Origin: Mycolicibacterium brisbanense
GTDB taxonomy: Bacteria > Actinomycetota > Actinomycetes > Mycobacteriales > Mycobacteriaceae
Assembly: GCF_001570425.1 (NCBI RefSeq)
Contig: NZ_BCSX01000019.1
Coordinates: forward strand, 186,001 to 250,000
Direction of reading: 5' to 3'
Length of the DNA: 64,000 bases
Notes under the pieces: model-generated
What the model was told of the DNA's origin: nothing
The model's input: only the letters and a program-made list of their open reading frames with translations
The model's database searches: none
Program-made: the position numbers and the translations under genes
Shown here: positions 54,504 to 62,259 of the stretch, piece after piece
Position numbering within the stretch: the first letter of the stretch is position 1
How the letters are laid out: each line of letters starts with the position of its first letter

Positions 54504-55438
54504 TAAAACACTTCTGCTTCGAGCCGCCGCAGCTGCTCGCGCGGCGGCCCGAGCAGTTGTGCACTGCCGTGCGCGCGCTTGAAGTACAGCTGGATATCGC
54601 TCTCCCAGGTGATCGCGATGCCCCCGTGCAGTTGGATGGCTTCCGCGGTGACCGCGGACAGCGTCTCGCTCGCCATGAATCTGGCCAGTGCTGCGGAGGT
54701 CGGCGACGGATCGGCGATGGCATCGTTGACCACCGCGCGGGTCGCGGACACCTTGACGTACAGATCCGCCATCCGGTGCTTGAGCGCCTGGAAGCTGCCG
54801 ATAGGCCGGCCGAACTGCACCCGGTCCTTCGTGTAGGCGACCGTGAGGTCCAGGCAGCGCGCCGCCGCGCCGACCTGTTCGGCGGCCATCAGCAGCGCCG
54901 CCGTGCCGGCAAGGCCCGGGTCCGCGCCGAGCACCGCTGTCTCGCCGGGCGTGACCGCGGCCAGGCGTCGGGTCAGATCCATGGTGGTCTTGGCCTGCGC
55001 GGTGAAAGTCGCCCAGCGGGTGAGGTTTTGCCCGTCGGCGGCGATCACCACATCGGCGACGTCGCCGTTGATGACGTACTCGGGATCGAACACCACCGTG
55101 CCGATGGACGTGCCCTCGACCAACGCCTCGAGCGGCTCGTGGTCACCGGCGGAGAGTAGGGCCAGCTCGACGAGCGTCGTACCCAGCAGGGGAGTGGGCA
55201 CCAGGGCCTTGCCCAATTCTTCGAGAACCACTGCGGCATCGGCGAGTTCGCCGCCGGCGCCGCCGAGTTCCTCCGGCACTACCAGGGCCGCGGCGCCGAC
55301 CTGCTCGCACAGCAGGCTCCACAGCTTCTCGTCGTAGCCGCGGTCCGATTCCATCGCCGCGCGGACGGCTTCCGGGGAGGCGTGCCTGTCCACCAGGGCT
55401 GCAACGGTTTCCCGCAACAGCTCGCGTTCCTCACTCAC
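54503..55438 (-). CDS. fadE33: Acyl-CoA dehydrogenase FadE33 (beta-type subunit)
   Basis: This 311-residue, short acyl-CoA dehydrogenase ends in GGIAITWESDIQLYFKRAHG. It matches the small subunit type of steroid acyl-CoA dehydrogenases that pair with FadE31 in alpha2-beta2 complexes. The N-terminal helical domain and C-terminal domain are present, with part of the usual middle barrel reduced. It is the last gene of the fadD3-fadE31-fadE32-fadE33 operon and overlaps fadE32 by four bases. Its ACAD complex acts in late degradation of the C/D rings; the exact substrate is not settled in the literature I recall. Confidence 0.87.
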   Translation of the reverse strand: MSEERELLRETVAALVDRHASPEAVRAAMESDRGYDEKLWSLLCEQVGAAALVVPEELGGAGGELADAAVVLEELGKALVPTPLLGTTLVELALLSAGDHEPLEALVEGTSIGTVVFDPEYVINGDVADVVIAADGQNLTRWATFTAQAKTTMDLTRRLAAVTPGETAVLGADPGLAGTAALLMAAEQVGAAARCLDLTVAYTKDRVQFGRPIGSFQALKHRMADLYVKVSATRAVVNDAIADPSPTSAALARFMASETLSAVTAEAIQLHGGIAITWESDIQLYFKRAHGSAQLLGPPREQLRRLEAEVF

Positions 55439-56388
55439 AAGACCTCCAGGAGCCGTCGACGGTGCAGCGTGGGATCGCCCCAGGCCGAGCGCAGGGCCTG
55501 AACCCGCAGCAACAGCAGGGACAGGTCGTGCTCCTGCGTGAAACCGATGGCGCCGTGGGTCTGCAGCGACGAGCGCGCGGCCAGCAGGGCCGCGTCGGCC
55601 GCGGCGACCTTGGCGGCACTGACGTCGCGTGCCGTGTCGGGCGATGCCTCCGCGAGCGACAACGCCGCCCCGTAGACCAGCGGACGCGCCAGCTCCACAG
55701 CGATGTGCACATCGGCCAGCTTGTGCTTGATGGCCTGGTACGAGCCGATCACCCGGCCGAACTGCGTGCGCTGCTTGGCGTACTCGACCGAATGATCGAG
55801 CATGGCCTGCCCGGCGCCGACGAGTTGTGCGGCAGTGGCCAGCACACCGAACTCGTAGGCCCGTGCGGTGTCAGCCGCCTGGGGAGCGCCGGTTACGTCG
55901 ACATCGAACAGTTTGCGCACCGGATCGACGGAATCGTGCGAGGTCCCGGCGGTGGCGTCGGCCACATGGCCGTCGGCGGCCACCAGGACAAGTCCGGCGA
56001 CATCGGCGTTGACGGCGCGCGGCACTTGCGGCGGCATGGCGACCGTGGCGATCAGCTCACCCGTCGCGAGCTGGCCCGACCGCTCGTGGTCGGCAAGCAG
56101 GATCGGCGCGACGGCAATCGATTCGGTGACCGGACCCGGCACCGCCCAGTAGCCCAAGCGCTCCAGCGCCACGATGAGATCCACCGGGTGGGCGTCGATA
56201 CCGTCGAACTTCTCCGGCACCAGCAACGCCGTCACGCCGAGGTCGGCGAGTTGCGTCCACACCTTGCGGCCGGGCGCGGTATCGCCGGCAGCCCAGGCGC
56301 GCACGGCGGCGGGCACGTCGGCAGCTGCCAGCGCGGCGTCGATGCTCGACGCGAAATCGCGCTGCTGTTCGTCCAATTCGAAGTTCAC
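55435..56388 (-). CDS. fadE32: Acyl-CoA dehydrogenase FadE32 (beta-type subunit)
   Basis: This 317-residue acyl-CoA dehydrogenase begins MNFELDEQQRDFASSID and carries SLQTHGAIGFTQEHDLSLLL at the C-terminal end. It is the second small subunit type in the operon. In M. tuberculosis FadE31 forms heterotetramers with FadE32 and with FadE33, and the gene order here is the same. It overlaps fadE31 and fadE33 by four bases at either end, consistent with coupled synthesis of the subunits. Confidence 0.87.
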   Translation of the reverse strand: MNFELDEQQRDFASSIDAALAAADVPAAVRAWAAGDTAPGRKVWTQLADLGVTALLVPEKFDGIDAHPVDLIVALERLGYWAVPGPVTESIAVAPILLADHERSGQLATGELIATVAMPPQVPRAVNADVAGLVLVAADGHVADATAGTSHDSVDPVRKLFDVDVTGAPQAADTARAYEFGVLATAAQLVGAGQAMLDHSVEYAKQRTQFGRVIGSYQAIKHKLADVHIAVELARPLVYGAALSLAEASPDTARDVSAAKVAAADAALLAARSSLQTHGAIGFTQEHDLSLLLLRVQALRSAWGDPTLHRRRLLEVL

Positions 56389-57515
56389 TTCGGCTCCCGC
56401 GGTAGGCCGAGGAGTCGCTCGGCGATGATGTTGCGCTGAATCTCGTTGGTGCCGGCGTAGATCGGGCCACCCAGCGCGAACAGCAGGCCTTCGGTCCAGT
56501 GGTCGGTCAGTTCGGCGTCCGCGCCCTGCATATCCAGCGCGGTCTGGTGCAGTGCGACATCGAGATCCGACCAGAACACCTTGGTCACGGACGACTCGGC
56601 GCCCAGCTCACCGCCGCGCGCGAGCCTGGTGACCGTGCCGAAGGTGTGCAGCCGGTAGGCCTGGGCCTTGATCCACGCATCGGCCACCCGGTCGGTGAAC
56701 ACCGGATCCGGATTGGATTTCCACTGTTGGACAAGCCGTTCGGCCGGAGCGAGGAAGCGGGCGGGGCTGCGCAGCGACATGCCGCGCTCATTGCTCGACG
56801 TGCTCATCGCCGCGCGCCAGCCGTCGTGCACGCCACCGATGACGTCGTGATCGGGCACGAACACGTCGTCGAGGAAGATCTCGCCGAAACCGGTGTCCCC
56901 GCCGAGCTGGGCGATGGGCCGCACCGTGATCCCGGGAGCCTTGAGGTCGAACATGAAGTAGGTGAGGCCCTTGTGCCGCTGGGCCTCCGGGTCGGAGCGG
57001 AACAACCCGAACCCGCGCTCACCGAATGGGGCCCGCGAACTCCAGATCTTCTGCCCGTTGAGTTTCCAGCCGCCGTCGGTACGCGTCGCCGTCGAGCGCA
57101 GCGAGGCGAGGTCGCTGCCCGACTCGGGCTCGGACCACGCTTGAGCCCAGATTTCCTCGCCACTGGCCATTTTCGGCAGCACGCGGTCCAGCTGCTCCTC
57201 GGTACCGTGCGCGAACAGCGTCGGGGCCAGCATCGAGGTGCCGTTGGCGCTGGCCCGCCCCGGCGCACCGGCCCGGAAGTACTCCTCTTCGAACACCACC
57301 CACTGCAGCAACGTGGCGTCGCGCCCGCCGTAGCGCTTGGGCCATGCGATCACCGAAAGCCCGGCGTCGAAGAGCACCTTGTCCCAGCGGCGGTGCTGTT
57401 CGAAACCTTCGAGCGTGTCGTATGACTTCGTCGGGAACGAACTGCGGTTGGCCGTCAGGAATTCACGGACCTCGGCCCGAAAGGCCTCGGTCTCGTCGTC
57501 GAAATTCAGGTCCAT
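56385..57515 (-). CDS. fadE31: Acyl-CoA dehydrogenase FadE31 (alpha-type subunit)
   Basis: This 376-residue acyl-CoA dehydrogenase has full-length ACAD features: QAWSEPESGSDLASLRSTA, NGQKIWSSRAPFGERG and the C-terminal YAGTNEIQRNIIAERLLGLP that binds FAD across the dimer. It supplies the alpha subunit to complexes with FadE32 or FadE33 that oxidise CoA esters from HIP degradation. Its ATG (57515) overlaps the fadD3 stop by ten bases. The operon is expected to be repressed by KstR2. Confidence 0.9.
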   Translation of the reverse strand: MDLNFDDETEAFRAEVREFLTANRSSFPTKSYDTLEGFEQHRRWDKVLFDAGLSVIAWPKRYGGRDATLLQWVVFEEEYFRAGAPGRASANGTSMLAPTLFAHGTEEQLDRVLPKMASGEEIWAQAWSEPESGSDLASLRSTATRTDGGWKLNGQKIWSSRAPFGERGFGLFRSDPEAQRHKGLTYFMFDLKAPGITVRPIAQLGGDTGFGEIFLDDVFVPDHDVIGGVHDGWRAAMSTSSNERGMSLRSPARFLAPAERLVQQWKSNPDPVFTDRVADAWIKAQAYRLHTFGTVTRLARGGELGAESSVTKVFWSDLDVALHQTALDMQGADAELTDHWTEGLLFALGGPIYAGTNEIQRNIIAERLLGLPREPK

Positions 57516-59053
57516 TGCACCCCTTCTCGGGTCCCTCTGCTGCGCAGTACCGGTTTGATGACCTTGCCGCCCGGATTTCGCGGCAACACGTCGAGGAACT
57601 CCACCGACCGGGGCGCTTTGAAGTTCGCCAGATGCTCACGCGCGTAGGCGATCACAGCGGCCTCATCGAGTGAAGCGCCTGGTTTGAGCACCACATAGGC
57701 CTTGCCGACCTCGCCGAGGCGTTCGTCGGGCACACCGATCACTGCGGACTCGGCCACACCGTCCAACCTGGCGAGCACCTGTTCGATCTCGGCCGGGTAC
57801 ACATTGAAGCCACCGCTGATGTACATGTCCTTGAGCCGGTCGGTGATGGTCAGATTTCCTGCGGCATCGAGCTTTCCGACATCGCCGGTGTGCAGCCAGC
57901 CGTCCGCGTCGATGGCCGCCGCGGTGGCGTCCGGATCGTCGAGATATCCGAGCATGACGTTGGGGCCACGCAGCAGCACCTCGCCGGTGGGCTCGTCGAT
58001 GCGTAGCTCGAAATCGGCGATCGGCCGACCGCAGGTGGTGGCCACGGTGACGGCGTCGTCGGTGGGACGGCACATGGTGCCGAATCCGGCGGCCTCGGTG
58101 AGACCGTATGCGGTGAGCACGATGTCGATGTCGAGCTCGTTCTGCATGCGCTCGATGAGCACGACGGGAACCGTGGCGGCACCGGTGACCGCGAACCGCA
58201 GCGAGCTCAGGTCGTAGTCGGCGCGCTTCGGATGGTCCAGAAGGGTTTGATAGATGGTCGGCGGCCCGGGCAATACTGTGATGCGCTGCTCGGCAACCAT
58301 TTTCATGGCCTGCTCGGGGTTGAACGTCAACAGCGGAACGAGGGTGGCGCCGGTCTGCAGGCACGCCAGGATCCCGGCCTTGTAGCCGAAATTGTGGAAG
58401 AACGGGTTGATGCACAGGTAGCGGTCGGCGCTGGTGACCTCACCGCACGCCGCCCACGCCGCTGAGCCGCCCAGGGACTGCCGGTGCGCGCACCGCACGC
58501 CCTTGCTGCGACCCGTCGTTCCCGAGGTGAACAGAATGTCGGAGACGTCATCGGCTGACACCGCGGCAGCGCGGGCGTCGACCGCATCGAGGTCCGTACC
58601 TCTGGCCACGAACTCGTCCCAGGTTCCGTCGTCGGCCTCGATCGGGACCCGCACGATGTGGCGCAGCGCAGGCAGCGCATCGCGGTCCAGTTCCGATGCG
58701 CGGTCAGAGCCGAGGAACCGGCCCGCGGCGATCAGCAGCGGTGCCTCGGTGCGCGCCAGGATGTCCGTGGCCTCACCGGCGGTGTAGCGCGTGTTCAGCG
58801 GCACCATCACGCCGCCGGCGTAGTGCGTGGCCAGGCACGCGACCACCCAGTGCCAGGTGTTCGGTGACCAGATGGCGACGCGGTCGCCGGCTTGGACGCC
58901 GAGCGCGATCATCGCGGCGGCGGCCTGGCGAACCTCGGCGCGCAGTTCCCGGTACGTCAGCCTCTTATCGGGCGTGACCAGGGCCTCATGATCGGAAAAC
59001 TGCACGGCAATCCGGTCCAGGACCCCCGGGACGGTCCTCGGGTCGGTGGTCAT
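57506..59053 (-). CDS. fadD3: HIP-CoA ligase FadD3
   Basis: FadD3 activates HIP (3aalpha-H-4alpha(3'-propanoate)-7abeta-methylhexahydro-1,5-indanedione), the two-ring remnant released by HsaD, to its CoA ester. That ester is also the KstR2 inducer. The 515-residue ANL ligase shows LFTSGTTGRSKGVRCAH, YGLTEAAGFG, LHTGDVGKLDAAGNLTITDR and the catalytic lysine in GGKVIKPVLR. ATG 59053 follows GAGGAGC. The gene diverges from fadE30 across a KstR2 box and begins the fadD3-fadE31-32-33 operon. Confidence 0.92.
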   Translation of the reverse strand: MTTDPRTVPGVLDRIAVQFSDHEALVTPDKRLTYRELRAEVRQAAAAMIALGVQAGDRVAIWSPNTWHWVVACLATHYAGGVMVPLNTRYTAGEATDILARTEAPLLIAAGRFLGSDRASELDRDALPALRHIVRVPIEADDGTWDEFVARGTDLDAVDARAAAVSADDVSDILFTSGTTGRSKGVRCAHRQSLGGSAAWAACGEVTSADRYLCINPFFHNFGYKAGILACLQTGATLVPLLTFNPEQAMKMVAEQRITVLPGPPTIYQTLLDHPKRADYDLSSLRFAVTGAATVPVVLIERMQNELDIDIVLTAYGLTEAAGFGTMCRPTDDAVTVATTCGRPIADFELRIDEPTGEVLLRGPNVMLGYLDDPDATAAAIDADGWLHTGDVGKLDAAGNLTITDRLKDMYISGGFNVYPAEIEQVLARLDGVAESAVIGVPDERLGEVGKAYVVLKPGASLDEAAVIAYAREHLANFKAPRSVEFLDVLPRNPGGKVIKPVLRSRGTREGVQWT

Positions 59054-59070
59054 CGATGCTCCTCTAACAA

Positions 59071-59084
59071 AGCAAGTGCTTGGT
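59071..59084. promoter_or_regulatory. KstR2 operator between fadD3 and fadE30
   Basis: AGCAAG-TG-CTTGGT matches the KstR2 consensus ANCAAG-NN-CTTGNT with the CAAG/CTTG core perfect. It lies 17 bases upstream of both the fadD3 ATG and the fadE30 GTG, so bound KstR2 would cover both promoters. Confidence 0.92.
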
Positions 59085-59100
59085 AGGTTAGCCTACAGGG

Positions 59101-60249
59101 GTGATAGAGGTCCAGGAGTTCCGGGCCGAGGTCCGGCAGTGGCTCGCAGACAATCTCGTCGGTGAATATGCCGCGCTCAAGGGCCTGGGCGGACCGGGTC
59201 GTGAGCACGAGGCATTCGAAGAGCGACGGGCATGGAATCAACACCTCGCCGCGGCCGGGCTGACCTGCCTGGGCTGGCCCGTCGAGCACGGTGGACGCGG
59301 TCTGTCGGTCGCACACCGCGTCGCGTTCTACGAGGAGTACGCCCGCGCCAACGCGCCGGACAAGGTCAACCACCTGGGCGAGGAACTGCTCGGGCCGACG
59401 CTCATCGAGTACGGCACGCCCGAACAGCAGCAGCGGTTCCTGCCCAAGATCCTCGATGTCACCGAGCTGTGGAGCCAGGGTTACTCCGAGCCCAACGCGG
59501 GCAGCGACCTGGCCAATGTGGCGACGACGGCCGAGCTGGTCGGCGACGAATGGGTCATCAACGGACAGAAGGTATGGACGTCGCTGGCCCACTGGGCGCA
59601 GTGGTGCTTCGTCGTCGCCCGCACCGAGAAGGGCTCGAAGCGGCACGCCGGCCTGTCCTATCTGCTGGTGCCGCTGGACCAGCCGGGCGTCGAGATCCGG
59701 CCGATCATCCAGCTCACCGGCGACTCCGAATTCAACGAGGTGTTCTTCGACGATGCCCGCACCGATGCCTCATTGGTGGTCGGGGCACCCGGCGACGGCT
59801 GGCGCGTGGCGATGGGCACGCTCACCTTCGAGCGTGGGGTGTCCACGCTGGGGCAGCAGATCCGCTATGCCCGTGAGCATTCCAACCTGGTCGAGCTGGC
59901 CAAGCGGACCGGGGCGGCCGATGACCCGCTGATCCGGGAACGACTGACGCGGTCCTGGACCGGGTTGCAGGCCATGCGGTCTTATGCGTTGGCGACCATG
60001 GACGCGGAACAACCCGGCCAAGACAACGTGTCGAAGCTGTTGTGGGCCAACTGGCATCGCGAGCTCGGCGAGATCGCCATGGACGTGCAGGGCATGGCGG
60101 GGCTGGCCCTGGGTGGCGGTGAGTTCGACGAATGGCAACGGCTCTACCTGTTTTCGCGCTCGGACACCATCTACGGCGGGTCCAACGAAATTCAGCGCAA
60201 CATCATCGCCGAGCGGGTGCTCGGCCTACCCCGAGAGGCAAAGGGCTGA
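59101..60249 (+). CDS. fadE30: Acyl-CoA dehydrogenase FadE30
   Basis: This 382-residue ACAD has WLADNLVGEYAALKGLGGPG at its start, SEPNAGSDLANVAT, and terminal IYGGSNEIQRNIIAERVLG. It matches M. tuberculosis FadE30 across its length. It acts on HIP-CoA-derived esters at the first beta-oxidation-like step. Translation begins at GTG 59101 with no ribosome site. The hexamer TAGCCT (59089-59094) fits a -10 box placing the transcript start at the GTG, so the gene is probably leaderless. It is co-transcribed with ipdF. Confidence 0.92.
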   Translation: MIEVQEFRAEVRQWLADNLVGEYAALKGLGGPGREHEAFEERRAWNQHLAAAGLTCLGWPVEHGGRGLSVAHRVAFYEEYARANAPDKVNHLGEELLGPTLIEYGTPEQQQRFLPKILDVTELWSQGYSEPNAGSDLANVATTAELVGDEWVINGQKVWTSLAHWAQWCFVVARTEKGSKRHAGLSYLLVPLDQPGVEIRPIIQLTGDSEFNEVFFDDARTDASLVVGAPGDGWRVAMGTLTFERGVSTLGQQIRYAREHSNLVELAKRTGAADDPLIRERLTRSWTGLQAMRSYALATMDAEQPGQDNVSKLLWANWHRELGEIAMDVQGMAGLALGGGEFDEWQRLYLFSRSDTIYGGSNEIQRNIIAERVLGLPREAKG

Positions 60250-60279
60250 GCGCTTGCGCGAAGCCCAGAAGGAAGAAGC

Positions 60280-61071
60280 ATGAGTAATCTCTCAGTAGCT
60301 CCCAAAGAGATTGAGGGCCACGGCCTACTGACCGGCAAGGTCGTCCTGGTGACGGCCGCCGCCGGCACCGGCATCGGCTCGGCCACCGCCCGGCGGGCGT
60401 TGCTCGAGGGCGCCGACGTCGTGGTGTCCGACTACCACGAGCGGCGCCTGAAGGAGACCCGCGAGCAGCTGGCGTCGTTGGGGTTGGGCCGGGTTGAGGA
60501 TGTGGTCTGCGATGTCACGTCCACCGAAGCGGTCGACGCTCTGATTGCCTCGACGGTCGAGAAGATGGGCCGCTTGGATGTTTTGGTCAACAACGCCGGC
60601 CTCGGCGGTGAGACTCCGCTGGTCGACATGACCGACGACGAATGGGACCGCGTCCTGAACGTCACGCTCAATTCGGTGATGCGGGCTACTCGCGCGGCCC
60701 TGCGGTACTTCCGCGAGGTGGAACACGGCGGCATCATCGTCAACAACGCCAGTGTGCTCGGTTGGCGCGCGCAGCACTCACAGTCGCATTACGCCGCGGC
60801 CAAAGCCGGCGTGATGGCGCTGACCCGCTGCAGTGCGATCGAAGCCGTCGAATACGGCGTGCGGATCAACGCCGTCTCGCCGAGCATCGCCCGGCACAAG
60901 TTCCTGGAGAAGTCGGCGTCCGCGGACCTGTTGGATCGGCTGTCGTCCGACGAGGCGTTCGGCCGGGCCGCCGAGCCGTGGGAAATCGCGTCGACCATCG
61001 CCTTCCTGGCCAGTGACTACTCCAGTTACCTGACTGGCGAGATCATTTCGGTGTCGAGCCAGCGAGCCTGA
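60280..61071 (+). CDS. ipdF: SDR dehydrogenase IpdF (5-hydroxy-HIP-CoA type)
   Basis: This 263-residue short-chain dehydrogenase has TAAAGTGIGSATARRALLEGA, NNAGLGG, the catalytic SHYAAAK and DYSSYLTGEIISVSSQ at the end. It matches the M. tuberculosis Rv3559c protein, which is assigned as IpdF and oxidises the 5-hydroxyl group of a HIP-CoA intermediate before ring opening. A ribosome site AAGGAAG precedes ATG 60280, 30 bases after fadE30. The order fadE30-ipdF is the conserved one in KstR2 clusters. Confidence 0.88.
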   Translation: MSNLSVAPKEIEGHGLLTGKVVLVTAAAGTGIGSATARRALLEGADVVVSDYHERRLKETREQLASLGLGRVEDVVCDVTSTEAVDALIASTVEKMGRLDVLVNNAGLGGETPLVDMTDDEWDRVLNVTLNSVMRATRAALRYFREVEHGGIIVNNASVLGWRAQHSQSHYAAAKAGVMALTRCSAIEAVEYGVRINAVSPSIARHKFLEKSASADLLDRLSSDEAFGRAAEPWEIASTIAFLASDYSSYLTGEIISVSSQRA

Positions 61072-61104
61072 GGTACGTACGCACGCGACCTGAACCGCAT
61101 GTGA

Positions 61105-62259
61105 CTAGGCCTGCTCCATCCCACGCTGTGCGAGCCCGGTCCGGTCCGCCCAGCCGCGAATGTCGCCCTTGGTGATGGCCAGCGCCAGCAGCTCGGGAAA
61201 AGCATCGGGCGTGCAGGCGAATGCGGGGATCTCCATGGCGGCCAGGTCGGCGGCGATCTCGCGGTCGAATGATGGTGCGCCCGAATCGGAGAGGGCAAGT
61301 AGCACCACGACCTGGACACCCGCGTCGACGAGTTGTTTGACCCGGGCCAGCATCTCGTCGCGCACACCGCCCTCGTAGAGGTCGGAGATCAACACGAAGA
61401 TGCTGTCGGCCGGGCGGGTGATCAATGTCTGGCAGTAGGCGATGGCCCGGTTGATGTCGGTGCCGCCACCGAGCTGAGTGCCGAACAGCACGTCGACGGG
61501 ATCGTCGAGCAGATCGGTGAGGTCGACGACTTCGGTGTCGAACACCACGAGCGACGTGCGCAGTGAGCGCATCGACGCGATGACCGCACCGAAAACCGCT
61601 GAGTACACGATGGATTCGGCCATCGATCCGGACTGGTCGATGGCCAGCACGATGTCCTTGGTGACCGAGCGGCCTGCCCGGCGGAACCCGACGAGCCGCT
61701 CGGGGATGATCGTGTTCAGGTCGGGCTGGAAGGTTTTCAGGTTCCGCGCAATGGTGCGATTCCAGTCGATGTCGGAGGCCAACGGCCGGTTGGTGCGCGC
61801 AGTGCGAGACAGCGCACCGCGCAAGGTGGCGCGCGTGCCGTCGGCGATGCGGCGTTCGATGTCCGCGACGACCTTGCGGACCAGGGCCCGTGCGGAGGCT
61901 TTCGACTCGTCGGGGATGGCCTCGCCGAGGGTGATGAGCGTGGTGGCCAACGACAGGTCCGGTACGACGCTGTCCATCATCTCCGGTTCGAGCAGCAGCA
62001 TGCGCAGGTTGAGCCGCTCGATGGCGTCCTGCTGCATCACTTGAACCACGGTGCTGGGAAAGTACTTTCGGATATCGCCCAGCCACCGCGCCACGCGGGG
62101 TGCCGAGCCACCGAGCCCGCCCTTGCGGTCGTACAACGCAGACAGTGCCTTGTCCATCTCTACGTCACCGCCCTGCAGGCTCGGCAACGACTCCGCGTCA
62201 GACCCCAGCACCAGCCGCCACCGGCGGTCGCGTTCGTTGGGGACAGTTTCGTCAGCCAT
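61105..62259 (-). CDS. VWA domain protein, YehP-like
   Basis: The 384-residue protein has a helical N-terminal region of about 200 residues and a C-terminal von Willebrand A domain. The metal-ion-dependent adhesion site is complete: DQSGSMAES (Asp208, Ser210, Ser212), the Thr in GGGTDINRA and the Asp in LISDLYEGG. Size and architecture match E. coli YehP. YehP is encoded with a MoxR-type AAA ATPase (YehL), a DUF5682 protein (YehM) and a SWIM protein (YehQ). VWA-MoxR pairs usually act as metal-dependent chaperone or assembly systems. Its start overlaps the DUF5682 gene by eight bases. Confidence 0.8.
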   Translation of the reverse strand: MADETVPNERDRRWRLVLGSDAESLPSLQGGDVEMDKALSALYDRKGGLGGSAPRVARWLGDIRKYFPSTVVQVMQQDAIERLNLRMLLLEPEMMDSVVPDLSLATTLITLGEAIPDESKASARALVRKVVADIERRIADGTRATLRGALSRTARTNRPLASDIDWNRTIARNLKTFQPDLNTIIPERLVGFRRAGRSVTKDIVLAIDQSGSMAESIVYSAVFGAVIASMRSLRTSLVVFDTEVVDLTDLLDDPVDVLFGTQLGGGTDINRAIAYCQTLITRPADSIFVLISDLYEGGVRDEMLARVKQLVDAGVQVVVLLALSDSGAPSFDREIAADLAAMEIPAFACTPDAFPELLALAITKGDIRGWADRTGLAQRGMEQA

